This document shows, piece by piece, positions 6,966 through 15,859 of a DNA stretch of 37,979 nucleotides. Positions within the stretch are counted from its first letter, which is position 1. Each line of letters starts with the position of its first letter. The notes under the pieces were generated by a model. The model saw nothing but the letters and a program-made list of their open reading frames with translations, was not told the DNA's origin and searched no databases. The stretch comes from Mycobacterium sp. 1081908.1 (GTDB lineage: Bacteria; Actinomycetota; Actinomycetes; Mycobacteriales; Mycobacteriaceae), in NCBI RefSeq assembly GCF_001673535.1, contig NZ_LZLY01000032.1, positions 1-37,979 of the forward strand, written 5' to 3'. The translations under genes were made by a program, and so were the position numbers.

Positions 6966-7511
6966 TCATCGCGTGACTCCAAGTTCCTGCAGAGTGAGCC
7001 GCAATGCCCGCACGGCATAGTGTAGTCGCGACTTCACTGTTCCTTCGGCGATCTCCAGGTCCGCAGCAATCTGGGCGGTCGTCCAACCGCGGTAGTAGGA
7101 CCGGTCGATCACCGCCCGGTGTTCGGTGGACAGCTGCGACATGGCCTCGGCTATCAGCAGCCGGTCCAGCGCCGCGTTCACCTCGTCGGGCGTCGATTGT
7201 TCGGGCGCCCCCGACTCGTCCAGCGAACCGACGACGTTGCGGTACCTCGCGCTGCGCCGGTCGTCGATGATCATGTTGCGGGCCACGGTGAACAGCCACG
7301 CCCGCGCGGACCTCTCGGTGTCCCCGATGACCTCCGGATGCTGCCAGGCCCGCAACAGCGTCTCCTGGACGACGTCCTCGGCCTGGCTGGCGTCACCCGT
7401 CAACCGGAGCGCATAGCGCCACAAGACCGCGGCGTGTTCGTCGTAGAGGGCCTTCATCAGAGCGGCCTCGGCTGCCCCGGACGCCCCCCGAGTGCCGGCT
7501 ACGCGAGCCAC
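6966..7511 (-). CDS. sigL: ECF RNA polymerase sigma factor SigL
   Basis: A 181-residue group 4 sigma factor. Region 2 spans about residues 20-95 (LYDEHAAVLWRYALRLTGD, then AEDVVQETLLRAW and ARAWLFTVARNMIIDDRR). Region 4 spans about 115-172, with the recognition HTH in TTAQIAADLEIAEGTVKSRL. It starts at GTG 7511, seven bases after a full AGGAGG (7519-7524). Its promoter overlaps the end of mapA. In M. tuberculosis SigL is autoregulated and activates polyketide synthase and envelope-related genes. Here the nearest downstream unit after rslA is a small biosynthetic operon with a matching promoter, which extends that theme. Confidence 0.95.
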   Translation of the reverse strand: MARVAGTRGASGAAEAALMKALYDEHAAVLWRYALRLTGDASQAEDVVQETLLRAWQHPEVIGDTERSARAWLFTVARNMIIDDRRSARYRNVVGSLDESGAPEQSTPDEVNAALDRLLIAEAMSQLSTEHRAVIDRSYYRGWTTAQIAADLEIAEGTVKSRLHYAVRALRLTLQELGVTR

Positions 7512-7531
7512 TCGATCACCTCCTGCCCTCT

Positions 7532-7559
7532 GAAACGAGTGGAGCAGGCGTTTAGTTCA
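7532..7559 (-). promoter_or_regulatory. sigL: Candidate autoregulatory SigL promoter
   Basis: TGAACT (7554-7559) and CGTTTC (7532-7537) on the minus strand, separated by 16 bases. The -35 overlaps the last codons of mapA. Transcription would start near 7525, giving a leader of about 14 bases that still contains the AGGAGG of sigL. Confidence 0.55.
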
Positions 7560-8357
7560 TGCGAGCGTCAAGATGCGCGGCCCGGTTTCGGTCACCGCGA
7601 CGGTGTGCTCCCAGTGCGCCGCGCGCGACCCGTCGGCGGTCGTCACGGTCCATTCGTCGTCGAGCACCCGCGTTTTGCTGGTTCCGAGCGTCAGCATCGG
7701 TTCGATGGCCAGCACCGAGCCCGGGGCCAGCATGGGGCCACGCCCGGGCGAGCCCTCGTTGGGCAGGAACGGGTCCATGTGCATTTGCCGGCCGATGCCG
7801 TGGCCGCCGTAGCCCTCCACGATCCCGAACGCGTGCCCGTAGCGGGCCGCGGCGGCGCGGGTGCCCATTTCGATGGCGTGCGCGACGTCGGTCAGCCGGT
7901 TGCCGGCGACCATTGCCGCGATGCCGGCCTGCAGCGATTCCCTGGTCGCCTCGCAGAGCGCCTCGTCGGCGGCGTCCAGCGCCCCGATCCCGAAGGTGAT
8001 GGCGGCGTCGCCGTGCCAGCCGTCGAGCACCGCACCGCAGTCGATGGACACCAGGTCACCGGGGGCGAGTATTTCCGCGGCGGACGGGATGCCGTGCACT
8101 ACGCGGTCGTTGACGGATGCGCAGATCGACGCCGGGTAGCCGTGATAGCCCAGGAACGACGGGACCGCCCCGGCCTCGCGGATCACCGACTCGGCGATCT
8201 CGTCCAGGCTCAGGGTGGACGCCCCCGCGACCGCGGCCGCATGGACCGCGTCCAGCGCGGCGGCCACCACGGCGCCGGCGGCGGCCATCGCGTCGAGCTC
8301 ACCGGGGCTGCGCTGCGGCACGACCCTGCGACCCCGCAGCCGCGCGAGCGCGCTCAT
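7557..8357 (-). CDS. mapA: Methionine aminopeptidase, type I
   Basis: Removes the initiator methionine from nascent proteins in the cytosol. The 266 residues form a single pita-bread domain with no N-terminal SH3-binding extension, matching Rv0734. The five metal ligands are visible in order: two aspartates in [19 protein letters not shown], His in [12 protein letters not shown], Glu in [10 protein letters not shown] and Glu in [10 protein letters not shown]. The open frame extends far upstream, but ATG 8357, two bases after the adk stop, is the start. It is the distal gene of secY-adk-mapA. Confidence 0.96.
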   Translation of the reverse strand: MSALARLRGRRVVPQRSPGELDAMAAAGAVVAAALDAVHAAAVAGASTLSLDEIAESVIREAGAVPSFLGYHGYPASICASVNDRVVHGIPSAAEILAPGDLVSIDCGAVLDGWHGDAAITFGIGALDAADEALCEATRESLQAGIAAMVAGNRLTDVAHAIEMGTRAAAARYGHAFGIVEGYGGHGIGRQMHMDPFLPNEGSPGRGPMLAPGSVLAIEPMLTLGTSKTRVLDDEWTVTTADGSRAAHWEHTVAVTETGPRILTLA

Positions 8358-8359
8358 GG

Positions 8360-8905
8360 TTACTTGCCCAGCGCTTGCAGCGCGCGGGCGAACACCTCGT
8401 CCACCGTGCCGACCGCGTCGACCGTCTTCAGCTCGTCGCTGTAGTACTCCAGCAGCGGCGCGGTCTCGTCGCGATAGACCTTCATGCGGTTGAGGATGAC
8501 CTCGTCGGTGTCGTCGGCGCGGCCGCGCCCCTTGAGCCGTTGCAGCAACTCGTCCTGCGAGACGCGGAATTCGACCACCGCGTCGATGTCGCACCCGCGG
8601 CGCTCGAGCATTTCGTGCAGCGCCTTGGCCTGCTCGAGCGAGCGCGGGTAGCCGTCCAGGATGAAGCCGTTGACGCAGTCCGAGTCGTCGAGCCGGTCGT
8701 CGACGAGCTGGTTGGTCAGCTCGGAGGGCACCAGGTCGCCGGCGTCCAGGTAGCGCTTGGCCTCCACGCCGAGTTTGGTCCCGTTTTCGATGTTGTTGCG
8801 GAAGAGCTCCCCGGTGGAGATTTGCGGGATGCCAAGCTTTTCGGCGAGCTTTTCGGCCTGCGTCCCCTTGCCCGCCCCGGGCGGTCCCAGCAAAACCACT
8901 CTCAC
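8360..8905 (-). CDS. adk: Adenylate kinase
   Basis: Interconverts ATP plus AMP with two ADP. The 181 residues begin [16 protein letters not shown], with the P-loop at residues 7-15. The NMP-binding part has [10 protein letters not shown], and FILDGYPRS carries the AMP-contacting arginine. The lid is the short form, around [11 protein letters not shown], with no zinc cysteines, as in actinobacteria. The start is GTG 8905, overlapping the secY TGA by four bases (GTGA), so it is translationally coupled to secY. Confidence 0.97.
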   Translation of the reverse strand: MRVVLLGPPGAGKGTQAEKLAEKLGIPQISTGELFRNNIENGTKLGVEAKRYLDAGDLVPSELTNQLVDDRLDDSDCVNGFILDGYPRSLEQAKALHEMLERRGCDIDAVVEFRVSQDELLQRLKGRGRADDTDEVILNRMKVYRDETAPLLEYYSDELKTVDAVGTVDEVFARALQALGK

Positions 8906-10227
8906 TTGAGGAACCCTTCGTAGTTGCGCTGCATGAGTTGGCTCTCGATTTGCTTGACCGTATCCAAACCGACACCAATCATGATCAAAACCGCCGTGCC
9001 GCCAAACGGCAAATTCTGAACCGCTCCGCCATTGCCGATCTGCAGGAACAGATTGGGCAGCACGGAAATGGCACCCAGGTAGATCGAGCCCGGCAGCGTG
9101 ATCCTGCTCAGCACGTAACGCAGGTAGTCCGCGGTCGGCTTGCCCGGCCGGATGCCGGGAATGAAGCCGCCGAACTTCTTCATCTCGTCGGCACGCTCGT
9201 CGGGGTTGAACGTGATCGACACGTAGAAGTACGTGAAGAAGATGATGAGGCCGAAGTAGATGCTGATGTAGACCGGATCGCTGGGGTCCGACAGGTAGCT
9301 GCCGACGAACTTGTCCCACCAACTGTTGCCCACGCCGCCGCTGCCGCTCCGGATCAGCTGGGTGATCAGGTGCGGAATGTAGATCAGCGACGACGCGAAA
9401 ATGACCGGAATAACGCCGGCCTGGTTGACCTTCAGCGGCAAATACGTCGACGTTCCGCCGTACATGCGCCGGCCCACCATGCGCTTGGCGTATTGCACCG
9501 GGATCCGGCGCTGGCCCTGCTCGACGAAGACCACGCCGACGATGATGAGCAGCGCGGCGCCGCAGACGGCCGCGAAGATGATCCCGCCGCGGCTGTCCAG
9601 GATGGACTTGCCCTCGGCCGGGATGCGCGCCGCGATGCCGACGAAGATCAGCAGTGACATGCCGTTGCCGATCCCGCGTTCGGTGACCAGCTCGCCCATC
9701 CACATCACCAGCGCCGCACCGCCCGTCATCACCAGCACGATGACGACGAGCGTGAAGATCTTCTGGTCGGCGATGATGTCCAGCGAGCAGCCCTGCAGCA
9801 GCCCGCCGTTGGCCGCCAGCGCGACGATGCTGGTGGCCTGCAGGACTGCCAGCGCGATGGCCAGATACCGGGTGTACTGGGTCATCTTCGCCTGGCCGGA
9901 CTGGCCCTCTTTGCGCAATTCCTCGAAGCGCGGGATGACCACGGTCAGCAGCTGCACGATGATGCTCGCCGTGATGTAGGGCATCACGCCCACGGCGAAC
10001 ACCGTGAGCTTGAGCAGCGCGCCGCCGGAGAACAGGTTGATCAGCGAGTAGATCTGCCCGGCCTCGCCGCCGCTCGCCTCCTTGATGCACTGCTGCACGT
10101 TCGGGTAGTTCACACCCGGAGAGGGCAAAGCGGCGCCGACCCGATAGAGAAGGACGATGCCAAGCGTGAAGAGGATCTTCCGTCTCAGGTCGACTGTCCG
10201 CAGCGATGAGATGAAAGCCGAAAGCAA
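8902..10227 (-). CDS. secY: Protein translocase subunit SecY
   Basis: Central pore subunit of the Sec translocon in the cytoplasmic membrane, with ten predicted transmembrane helices over 441 residues. The plug region after helix 1 reads [10 protein letters not shown], and the cytosolic loops [18 protein letters not shown] and [12 protein letters not shown] (ribosome/SecA contacts) are intact. An ATG-initiated reading adds 23 residues with no family match. I chose TTG 10227 because AGGAGG (10233-10238) lies five bases upstream and the protein then begins [16 protein letters not shown] like its orthologue. It is separated from rplO, its partner in the classical spc operon, by about 18.7 kb. 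Confidence 0.96.
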   Translation of the reverse strand: MLSAFISSLRTVDLRRKILFTLGIVLLYRVGAALPSPGVNYPNVQQCIKEASGGEAGQIYSLINLFSGGALLKLTVFAVGVMPYITASIIVQLLTVVIPRFEELRKEGQSGQAKMTQYTRYLAIALAVLQATSIVALAANGGLLQGCSLDIIADQKIFTLVVIVLVMTGGAALVMWMGELVTERGIGNGMSLLIFVGIAARIPAEGKSILDSRGGIIFAAVCGAALLIIVGVVFVEQGQRRIPVQYAKRMVGRRMYGGTSTYLPLKVNQAGVIPVIFASSLIYIPHLITQLIRSGSGGVGNSWWDKFVGSYLSDPSDPVYISIYFGLIIFFTYFYVSITFNPDERADEMKKFGGFIPGIRPGKPTADYLRYVLSRITLPGSIYLGAISVLPNLFLQIGNGGAVQNLPFGGTAVLIMIGVGLDTVKQIESQLMQRNYEGFLK

Positions 10228-10411
10228 CTCTTCCTCCTGCGTCCTGCGTCTCGCGCCTAACACCCGCAGGCCAGGACGTACGGCGCCGCGCGTCAAACCG
10301 TGTACGAGACTAACAGCTGATCGGGACTGGTCCTCTCGACACCCTTTGCCGTCAGCCGCGAGGCGTAGAGTTTCGGTGGCTCATTGCATTGGCTAAATAA
10401 GCGGGAGCACC
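10228..10411. promoter_or_regulatory. Divergent promoter region between secY and a methyltransferase
   Basis: 184 bases without a gene. Toward secY a TAGTCT hexamer (10307-10312, minus strand) could be a SigA -10, with no clear -35. Toward the methyltransferase, GGCTAAATA (10391-10399) lies 12 bases before the ATG and recurs before the methyltransferase at 22397. The secY leader also has a short tandem repeat of GACGCAG next to its Shine-Dalgarno. Confidence 0.35.
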
Positions 10412-11317
10412 ATGACGCGAACCGATCAGGACAGCTGGGACTTGGCCTCCAGCGTGGGCGCGACGGCGACGATGGTCGCCGCGGCCCGCGCGTTGGCCAG
10501 CACGGAGACCGACGCGATCATCGACGACCCGTTCGCGGCGCCGCTGGTACGCGCGGTCGGCCTCGACTTCTTCGTCCGCCTGGTCGACGGCGAGGTGGCC
10601 CCGGACGCGGACGACGGCGGCGAGCGGGACTTGCAACTCGAGACCGACTCGATCGCGGTGCGCACCCGCTTCTTCGACGACTTCTTCCTCAACGCCGCGC
10701 GCGACGGCATCTGCCAGTCGGTGATCCTGGCCGCCGGCCTCGACGCGCGCGCCTACCGGCTGGCCTGGCCGCCCGGCAGCGTGGTCTACGAGGTGGACCA
10801 GCCCAAGGTCGTCGAATTCAAGACCGCCGCGATGGCCAACCTGGGGGCCGCCCCGACCGCGGACCGGCGCACGGTCGCCGTCGACCTGCGGGACGATTGG
10901 CCGGAAGCGTTGCGCCGCAGCGGTTTTGACGCGTCGCAACCCACTTCCTGGAGCGCCGAAGGCCTGCTGATGTACCTTCCGCCCGACGCCCAGGACCGGC
11001 TGTTCGACAACATCACCGAGCTCAGCGCCCCCGGCAGCAAGCTGGCCACCGAATACCACGGCGACACCGGCCGCACCATGTCGCAACGCGCGCAGCAATT
11101 CAACCAGCGGTGGGCCAATCTGGGTTGCGACATCGACCTGTCCGGGCTGTTTTTCGACGGCGAGCGCAGCAACGTCGTCGACTACCTGGCCGGCAAGGGC
11201 TGGCAGGTGAGCACCCGGCCGCGGCGGGAGTTCTTCGCCGACTACGGCCGCGTCTTCCCGGACGACGAGGAATCGCAGCTGCGAAACATCATCGCCGTCA
11301 CCGCCACGCGGGGTTAG
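10412..11317 (+). CDS. TIGR00027-family SAM-dependent methyltransferase (Rv0731c-like)
   Basis: A 301-residue class I methyltransferase of the large mycobacterial family related to leucine carboxyl methyltransferases. The N-terminus [21 protein letters not shown] and the block [17 protein letters not shown] are the family hallmarks. [16 protein letters not shown] forms the SAM loop, and VYEVDQP the end of strand 2 with the ribose-binding acid. [16 protein letters not shown] sequence ([12 protein letters not shown]) follows. The substrate is unknown; O-methylation of carboxyl or hydroxyl groups on lipids or small molecules is likely. It is divergent from secY, as Rv0731c is in M. tuberculosis, and its stop overlaps the convergent GNAT gene by four bases. 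Confidence 0.9.
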   Translation: MTRTDQDSWDLASSVGATATMVAAARALASTETDAIIDDPFAAPLVRAVGLDFFVRLVDGEVAPDADDGGERDLQLETDSIAVRTRFFDDFFLNAARDGICQSVILAAGLDARAYRLAWPPGSVVYEVDQPKVVEFKTAAMANLGAAPTADRRTVAVDLRDDWPEALRRSGFDASQPTSWSAEGLLMYLPPDAQDRLFDNITELSAPGSKLATEYHGDTGRTMSQRAQQFNQRWANLGCDIDLSGLFFDGERSNVVDYLAGKGWQVSTRPRREFFADYGRVFPDDEESQLRNIIAVTATRG

Positions 11318-11979
11318 CCGGGCTTGGCCGCCGGGGTCCGGACCACCAGCGGCACGGCGGGGAAGCACCATGCCATCTCGGTGCGCGACTTGCGCAGCGC
11401 GGCGGTGCCGTAACCCTTCTTGCGGTGGTCGGGGTGGATCCAGATCCGCACGTTCACCTCGCCGCCGACCAGCTCGCCGAACACCATTCCGACCTTCGCG
11501 CCCGAGTCGACCGCGACGAACCACGCGGCCTCCTCGTCGCCGACGCGGCCCAGCGCCGCCCGGATCTCGTCGTCAAGGTTGCCCGCCGGGCCGCCGGACC
11601 CGTCGCCGGCGGCGCCGACGTCCTCGGTGCGGGCCGCGAAGATGTCGCGGTCGTGCTCGGCGGAGAACGGTCGCAGCTCGAGGGTCTCCCCCGAGCTCGC
11701 CGGCCGCTCCCCGAGGGTGAAGCTCAGCTGCTTGTTCAGGTCCTCCAGCTCGGCCAGGATCTTTCGGCGCGAGTCGATGGTCAGCTGGGCGAACGACATG
11801 CCCATGACCGCCTCGGCGGCCAGGTGGGACGTGTCGAGCAGCCGGACGATGGCCTCCACCGCCGCCGCCTTGTCCTCGGACTCCACCACGACGTCGGCTA
11901 TTTCGTGCCGGCGTTCGAGGGCTTTCAACAGGGCGTCGGCGATCTCCCGGCGGGCGGCTTTGCGGTCCTGGTCAGTCAT
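11314..11979 (-). CDS. GNAT-like N-acetyltransferase with helical N-terminal extension (Rv0730-like)
   Basis: 221 residues in two parts. Residues 1-100 are helical and include [20 protein letters not shown], which resembles the region of GyrA/ParC that follows the breakage-reunion domain (LxxLExxKIxxE). Residues 100-221 form a GNAT-like domain with the acetyl-CoA loop [18 protein letters not shown]. Substrate unknown. In M. tuberculosis the protein is slightly longer, as I recall. The ATG at 11979 overlaps the xylB stop (ATGA), so it is translated with xylB. It converges on the methyltransferase gene, sharing the bases of both stops. Confidence 0.8.
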   Translation of the reverse strand: MTDQDRKAARREIADALLKALERRHEIADVVVESEDKAAAVEAIVRLLDTSHLAAEAVMGMSFAQLTIDSRRKILAELEDLNKQLSFTLGERPASSGETLELRPFSAEHDRDIFAARTEDVGAAGDGSGGPAGNLDDEIRAALGRVGDEEAAWFVAVDSGAKVGMVFGELVGGEVNVRIWIHPDHRKKGYGTAALRKSRTEMAWCFPAVPLVVRTPAAKPG

Positions 11980-13322
11980 CGCACCAGCCTAGACAGTTCC
12001 AGGAACCTGCGATAGCGGTCTTCGACCGCGCTCGCCCAGGCGGGATCGGGCTCGACGACGCGCTCGATGCGGGCCCACCGGCCCGCGTCGGTGATCGAGG
12101 TCTCCAGCCCGGCCGCCATCCGGCCCAGGAAGGCGGCCCCCAGCGCCGCGCCCTCGGCCACCGCGGACACCTCCACCGGCCGGCCGGTGGCGTCGGCGAT
12201 GGCCTGCATCCACGGCCCGACCCGGGTGCCGCCACCGGAGGCGACGATGCGCGCCACCGGCGCCCCGCCCAGTTCGATGAGCTGACGCACCACGAAGCCC
12301 GCGGCCTCGTAGGCGGCCCGCCGCACCGCGGCCGGGTCGTGGGTGAGGTCGAGCGCGTCGAGCACGGCCCGGCGGTCCGGGTCGTGGAACGGCGTGCGCT
12401 CGCCGCGGATGTAGGGCGACCACACCGGCACGCGGCGCGGATCGGCGGTGCCCGGATCGCCCGGGCCGAGCAGGCGGTCCACCCAGCCGAGGAACAGGCC
12501 GCCCGCGTTGCTGGCGCCCCCGATCAGGCTCTTGCCGGGGGACGTGTGCGGGATGGTCCACAGGCCGGGCACTTGCCGCGCCTCGGCGATCGTGTTCCAC
12601 ACGATCAGGGTGGTGCCGCACAGCACCAGCACGTCGCCGTCGCGGTCGGCGCCGGCGACGATCTGTTCGCACAGCGCGTCGATGGCGCCGATCGCCAGCA
12701 CGGCGCCCGTCCCGGGGAGCTGTCCCGCGGCGGTGCCGATCGTCTCCACCCGGGGCATCTGGTCGACGGTCGCGCCGCAGTCGGCGCAGGCCGCCGGGTC
12801 CCAGCCGGTCCCGTCGAACAGCGGGAAGGCGGTGGCGGCGGTGGCGACGTCCAGCACCGCCTCGCCCGCCAGCGCGTGGTTGGTCACCGCGGGCGCGGGC
12901 CAGTACCCCGCCGCGCCGGGCGCCTGGGCCGCCGTCCAGCGCAGGAACTCGGCGGCCTCGCCCAGCGCCGGTAGCGGCTTGTCGTCGGAACCCGGCACCC
13001 GGCCCCGGGCGTCGCCGTACAGCAGCCCGGGGGTCAGCGGTGCGCCCGCGGCGTCGACGGCGGTCAGCGATTTCACCATCGCCGACACGGCCACCGCGCG
13101 GACGTCGGGTCCGGGGCCAAGGCGCTCCAGCGCCGCCACCGGCCCCCGCCGCCACGCCTCGTCGGCGTCGTGTTCGAGCCGATCGGGCGCCGGGACCCGC
13201 AGCTGGTGCGGAATGCGCACCCGCGCGCTCACCCGGCCGTCCGCGTCGGCGGCCACCGCCTTGACGGCGGTGCTGCCGACATCGACGCCGATTGTGACGC
13301 CATCACGTGACACGGGCGTCAC
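11976..13322 (-). CDS. xylB: FGGY-family sugar kinase, xylulokinase-like
   Basis: A 448-residue sugar kinase of the actin/hexokinase fold. The N-terminal phosphate-1 loop is TIGVDVGSTAVKAVAAD. The middle has LVLCGTTLIVWN, and the C-terminal nucleotide site is in RIVASGGGTRVGPWMQAIADATGRPVE. Family length is about 450-500, so it is complete. Substrate specificity cannot be read from sequence; xylulose is the usual annotation for Rv0729. It starts at GTG 13322 (GTG 13313 is an alternative). It is divergent from serA2 across some 21 bases that contain a small palindrome, and together with fucA it suggests use of a pentose or deoxysugar. Confidence 0.87.
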   Translation of the reverse strand: MTPVSRDGVTIGVDVGSTAVKAVAADADGRVSARVRIPHQLRVPAPDRLEHDADEAWRRGPVAALERLGPGPDVRAVAVSAMVKSLTAVDAAGAPLTPGLLYGDARGRVPGSDDKPLPALGEAAEFLRWTAAQAPGAAGYWPAPAVTNHALAGEAVLDVATAATAFPLFDGTGWDPAACADCGATVDQMPRVETIGTAAGQLPGTGAVLAIGAIDALCEQIVAGADRDGDVLVLCGTTLIVWNTIAEARQVPGLWTIPHTSPGKSLIGGASNAGGLFLGWVDRLLGPGDPGTADPRRVPVWSPYIRGERTPFHDPDRRAVLDALDLTHDPAAVRRAAYEAAGFVVRQLIELGGAPVARIVASGGGTRVGPWMQAIADATGRPVEVSAVAEGAALGAAFLGRMAAGLETSITDAGRWARIERVVEPDPAWASAVEDRYRRFLELSRLVR

Positions 13323-13325
13323 CGT

Positions 13326-13341
13326 ACGCCAGCATTGGCGT
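13326..13341. promoter_or_regulatory. Palindrome between divergent xylB and serA2
   Basis: ACGCCA (13326-13331) and TGGCGT (13336-13341) are exact inverted repeats with a 4-base centre, in the roughly 21 bases that separate the two start codons. Its place suggests a shared operator for the divergent sugar genes. No regulator gene is adjacent. Confidence 0.35.
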
Positions 13342-13343
13342 CT

Positions 13344-14324
13344 GTGACATCACGACCGCGCGCCCTGGTGACCGCGCCGCTGCGGGGGCCGGGCTTCGAC
13401 AAGCTCCGGCAGCTGGCCGACGTGGTGTACGACCCCTGGATCGAGCAGACGCCGCTGCGGATCTACACCCCCGAGCAACTGGCCGAGCGGATCGCGGCCG
13501 AATCCGCCGATGTCGTTGTGGTGGAGGGCGACTCGGTCCGCGGCCCGGTGTTCGAGCAGGGCCTTGTCGCCGTGGCGTCGACCCGGGGAGACCCGAACAA
13601 CGTCGACATCGACGGGGCCACCGCGGCCGGCATCCCGGTGCTGAACACCCCGGCCCGCAACGCCGACGCGGTCGCCGAGATGGCCGTGGCCCTGCTGCTG
13701 GCCGCGACGCGGCACCTGCTGACCGCCGACGCGGATGTCCGCGGCGGCAACATCTTTCGCGACGGCACCATTCCCTATCAGCGGTTCCGCGGCTGGGAGA
13801 TCGCCGGGCGCACCGCCGGGCTGGTGGGCCTGGGCGCGGTCGGCCGCGCCACCCAGTGGCGGCTGGCCGGGCTGGGCATGCGGGTGATCGCCCACGACCC
13901 GTACAACGACGAGGCCCGGCACGGCCTGGACGAACTGCTCGCCGAGGCCGACGTGGTGTCCCTGCACGCGCCCGTCACCGACGGCACCGCCGGCATGATC
14001 GGCGCGGGGCAGTTCGCGGCCATGCGCGACGGCGTGGTGTTCCTCAACACCGCCCGGGCGCAGCTGCACGACACCGACGCGCTCGTCGACGCGCTGCGCT
14101 CGGGCAAGGTGGCCGCCGCCGGCCTGGACCACTTCGTCGGCGAATGGCTGCCGGCCGAGCATCCGTTGACCTCCATGCCCAATGTCGTGCTGACGCCCCA
14201 CATCGGCGGGGCGACGTGGAACACTGAGGCCCGGCAGGCGCAGATGGTGGCCGACGACCTGGAAGCGCTGCTGAGCGGCAAGACGCCCACCCATATCGTC
14301 AACCCGGAGGTGCTGGGCCCATGA
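13344..14324 (+). CDS. serA2: D-2-hydroxyacid dehydrogenase (serA2-like)
   Basis: An NAD-dependent dehydrogenase of the D-isomer 2-hydroxyacid family. The Rossmann site is GLGAVG at residues 162-167, with Asp185 at the end of the next strand (adenosine ribose contact, so NAD rather than NADP). The catalytic set is Arg238 (NTARAQ), Glu267 (FVGE) and His286 (TPHIGG). The 326 residues carry no ACT or ASB domain, so it is unlikely to be the regulated phosphoglycerate dehydrogenase of serine synthesis, despite the symbol used for Rv0728c. GTG 13344 gives the orthologue length; TTG 13335 is possible. Its stop overlaps the fucA start (ATGA), so both are made together. Confidence 0.88.
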   Translation: MTSRPRALVTAPLRGPGFDKLRQLADVVYDPWIEQTPLRIYTPEQLAERIAAESADVVVVEGDSVRGPVFEQGLVAVASTRGDPNNVDIDGATAAGIPVLNTPARNADAVAEMAVALLLAATRHLLTADADVRGGNIFRDGTIPYQRFRGWEIAGRTAGLVGLGAVGRATQWRLAGLGMRVIAHDPYNDEARHGLDELLAEADVVSLHAPVTDGTAGMIGAGQFAAMRDGVVFLNTARAQLHDTDALVDALRSGKVAAAGLDHFVGEWLPAEHPLTSMPNVVLTPHIGGATWNTEARQAQMVADDLEALLSGKTPTHIVNPEVLGP

Positions 14325-14974
14325 AATCCGTCGCGAACGCCGAAGACGCCGTCCTGAACGCGGCCAAGGACATGCTGCGCCGGGGCCTGGTCGAGGGGAC
14401 CGCCGGCAACATCTCGGCGCGCCGCCCCGACGGCAACATCGTCGTCACGCCGTCGTCGGTCGACTACCGCGACATGCAGCTGGACGACCTGGTTCTGATC
14501 GACCCGCAGGGCGAGGTGCTGCACGCCGCCGAGGGCCGGTTCCCGTCGTCGGAGGCGAAGCTGCACCTGGCGTGCTACCAGGCGTTCGACGACATCGGCA
14601 GCGTCATCCACAGCCACCCGGTGTGGGCGACCATGTTCGCCATTGCGCACCAACCGATTCCGGCCTGCATCGACGAGTTCGCCGTCTACTGCGGCGGCGA
14701 GGTCCGCTGCGCCGACTACGCCGCGTCCGGCACGCCCGAGGTCGGCGCCAACGCGGTCAAGGCGCTCGAGGGCCGGGGCGCCGCGTTGATCGCCAACCAC
14801 GGCCTGGTGGCCGTGGGCCCGCGCCCCGACAAGGTCCTGCACATCACCGCCCTGGTCGAGCGGACCGCCCAAATCGTTTGGGGTGCACGGGCTCTCGGCG
14901 GTCCGGTGCCCATCCCCGACGAGGTGAACCGCAACTTCGCCGGCGTGTACGGCTACCTGCGCGCCAACGCCTAG
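14321..14974 (+). CDS. fucA: Class II aldolase, L-fuculose-phosphate aldolase-like
   Basis: A zinc-dependent class II aldolase that would split a ketose phosphate into dihydroxyacetone phosphate and an aldehyde. In 217 residues the phosphate loop GTAGNISAR (26-34), the base Glu78 (SSEAKLH) and the zinc ligands His97, His99 (HSHP) and His160 (NHGL) are all present. It follows serA2 with a four-base overlap. It pairs logically with xylB, which would supply the phosphorylated sugar, although that gene is on the other strand. Its TAG stop is followed immediately by the ATG of the MBL gene. Confidence 0.9.
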   Translation: MKSVANAEDAVLNAAKDMLRRGLVEGTAGNISARRPDGNIVVTPSSVDYRDMQLDDLVLIDPQGEVLHAAEGRFPSSEAKLHLACYQAFDDIGSVIHSHPVWATMFAIAHQPIPACIDEFAVYCGGEVRCADYAASGTPEVGANAVKALEGRGAALIANHGLVAVGPRPDKVLHITALVERTAQIVWGARALGGPVPIPDEVNRNFAGVYGYLRANA

Positions 14975-15859
14975 ATGCGCCGGCTCCGGTTCGGTCACGC
15001 CAGCGTGGCCCGCGTCCTGGAGCTGCGATTAGAGCTGGGAGCCGGCTCTTTTCCGCAAACGCCTCCGTCGGGGTGGCGCGACAACGCCGACCTGCTGGTG
15101 CCGGACTTCTTCGACCCCGACACCGACCAGTGGCACGCCGCCGTCCAGAGCTGGGTGATCGAGGTCGACGGGCTGACCGTCGTGGTGGACACCGGTGTCG
15201 GCAACGATCGCGAGCGGCCGCACATGCCACCCCTGGACCACCTCAACACCGGGTTCCTGGCGGCGCTGCAGGCGGCGGGCATCGACCGCGCCGCCGTCGA
15301 CGTCGTGGTCAACACCCACATCCACTCCGATCACGTCGGCTGGAACACGATGCGCGAGGACGACACCTGGGTGCCCACCTTCCCCAACGCCCGCTACGTG
15401 GTGCCGGCCGCCGACTACCGCCACTTCTCACCCGACGGGCCCGCGGGCCGACGGCCCGGCGACCGGCTCCTGTTCGCGGACAGCGTCGCGCCGATCGACG
15501 AGGCGGGCCAGCTCGTCCCGTGGTCGGACGACTACCAGATCAGCCCGTCGCTGCGGCTGCGGCCCGCGCCCGGGCACACGCCGGGATCCTCCGTGCTCTG
15601 GCTCGACGCGGGCCGGCCGGCGGTCTTCGTCGGCGATCTCACCCACAGCCCCCTGCAACTGCGCCGGCCCGCCGACGCCTGCGCCTTCGACGTGGACGCG
15701 CCGGCCGCCGCGGTGACCCGCCACCGGATATTCACCGAGGCCGTCCGCGCGAGGGCCGTCGTGATACCCGCGCACTATCCGGGTCACGGCGGCGCCACCA
15801 TCCGCGCCGTCGACGACCGATTCGACGTCGATCAGTGGCTGGACATCGAATCCCTCTGA
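14975..15859 (+). CDS. MBL-fold metallo-hydrolase
   Basis: A 294-residue metallo-beta-lactamase-fold enzyme. The metal motif THIHSDHVGWN gives His115, His117, Asp119 and His120. The remaining ligands are His in PAPGHTPGSS, Asp in FVGDLTHSPL and His in IPAHYPGHGG. This arrangement fits lactonases and related hydrolases. The ATG follows the fucA stop without a gap, so it is probably the third gene of serA2-fucA. A lactonase role in sugar-acid degradation is plausible but unproven. I do not recall it at this place in M. tuberculosis; it begins the accessory block. Its last 28 bases overlap the convergent AraC gene. Confidence 0.88.
   Translation: MRRLRFGHASVARVLELRLELGAGSFPQTPPSGWRDNADLLVPDFFDPDTDQWHAAVQSWVIEVDGLTVVVDTGVGNDRERPHMPPLDHLNTGFLAALQAAGIDRAAVDVVVNTHIHSDHVGWNTMREDDTWVPTFPNARYVVPAADYRHFSPDGPAGRRPGDRLLFADSVAPIDEAGQLVPWSDDYQISPSLRLRPAPGHTPGSSVLWLDAGRPAVFVGDLTHSPLQLRRPADACAFDVDAPAAAVTRHRIFTEAVRARAVVIPAHYPGHGGATIRAVDDRFDVDQWLDIESL

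Noticed and set aside
8906..10090. Upstream extension of the adk frame over secY
   Set aside because: Low-complexity, no homology, and it covers the conserved secY gene. GTG 8905 gives the standard adenylate kinase length.
10228..10296. ATG-initiated SecY longer by 23 residues
   Set aside because: The extra residues do not resemble SecY. TTG 10227 has a full AGGAGG at correct spacing and gives the orthologue's length.
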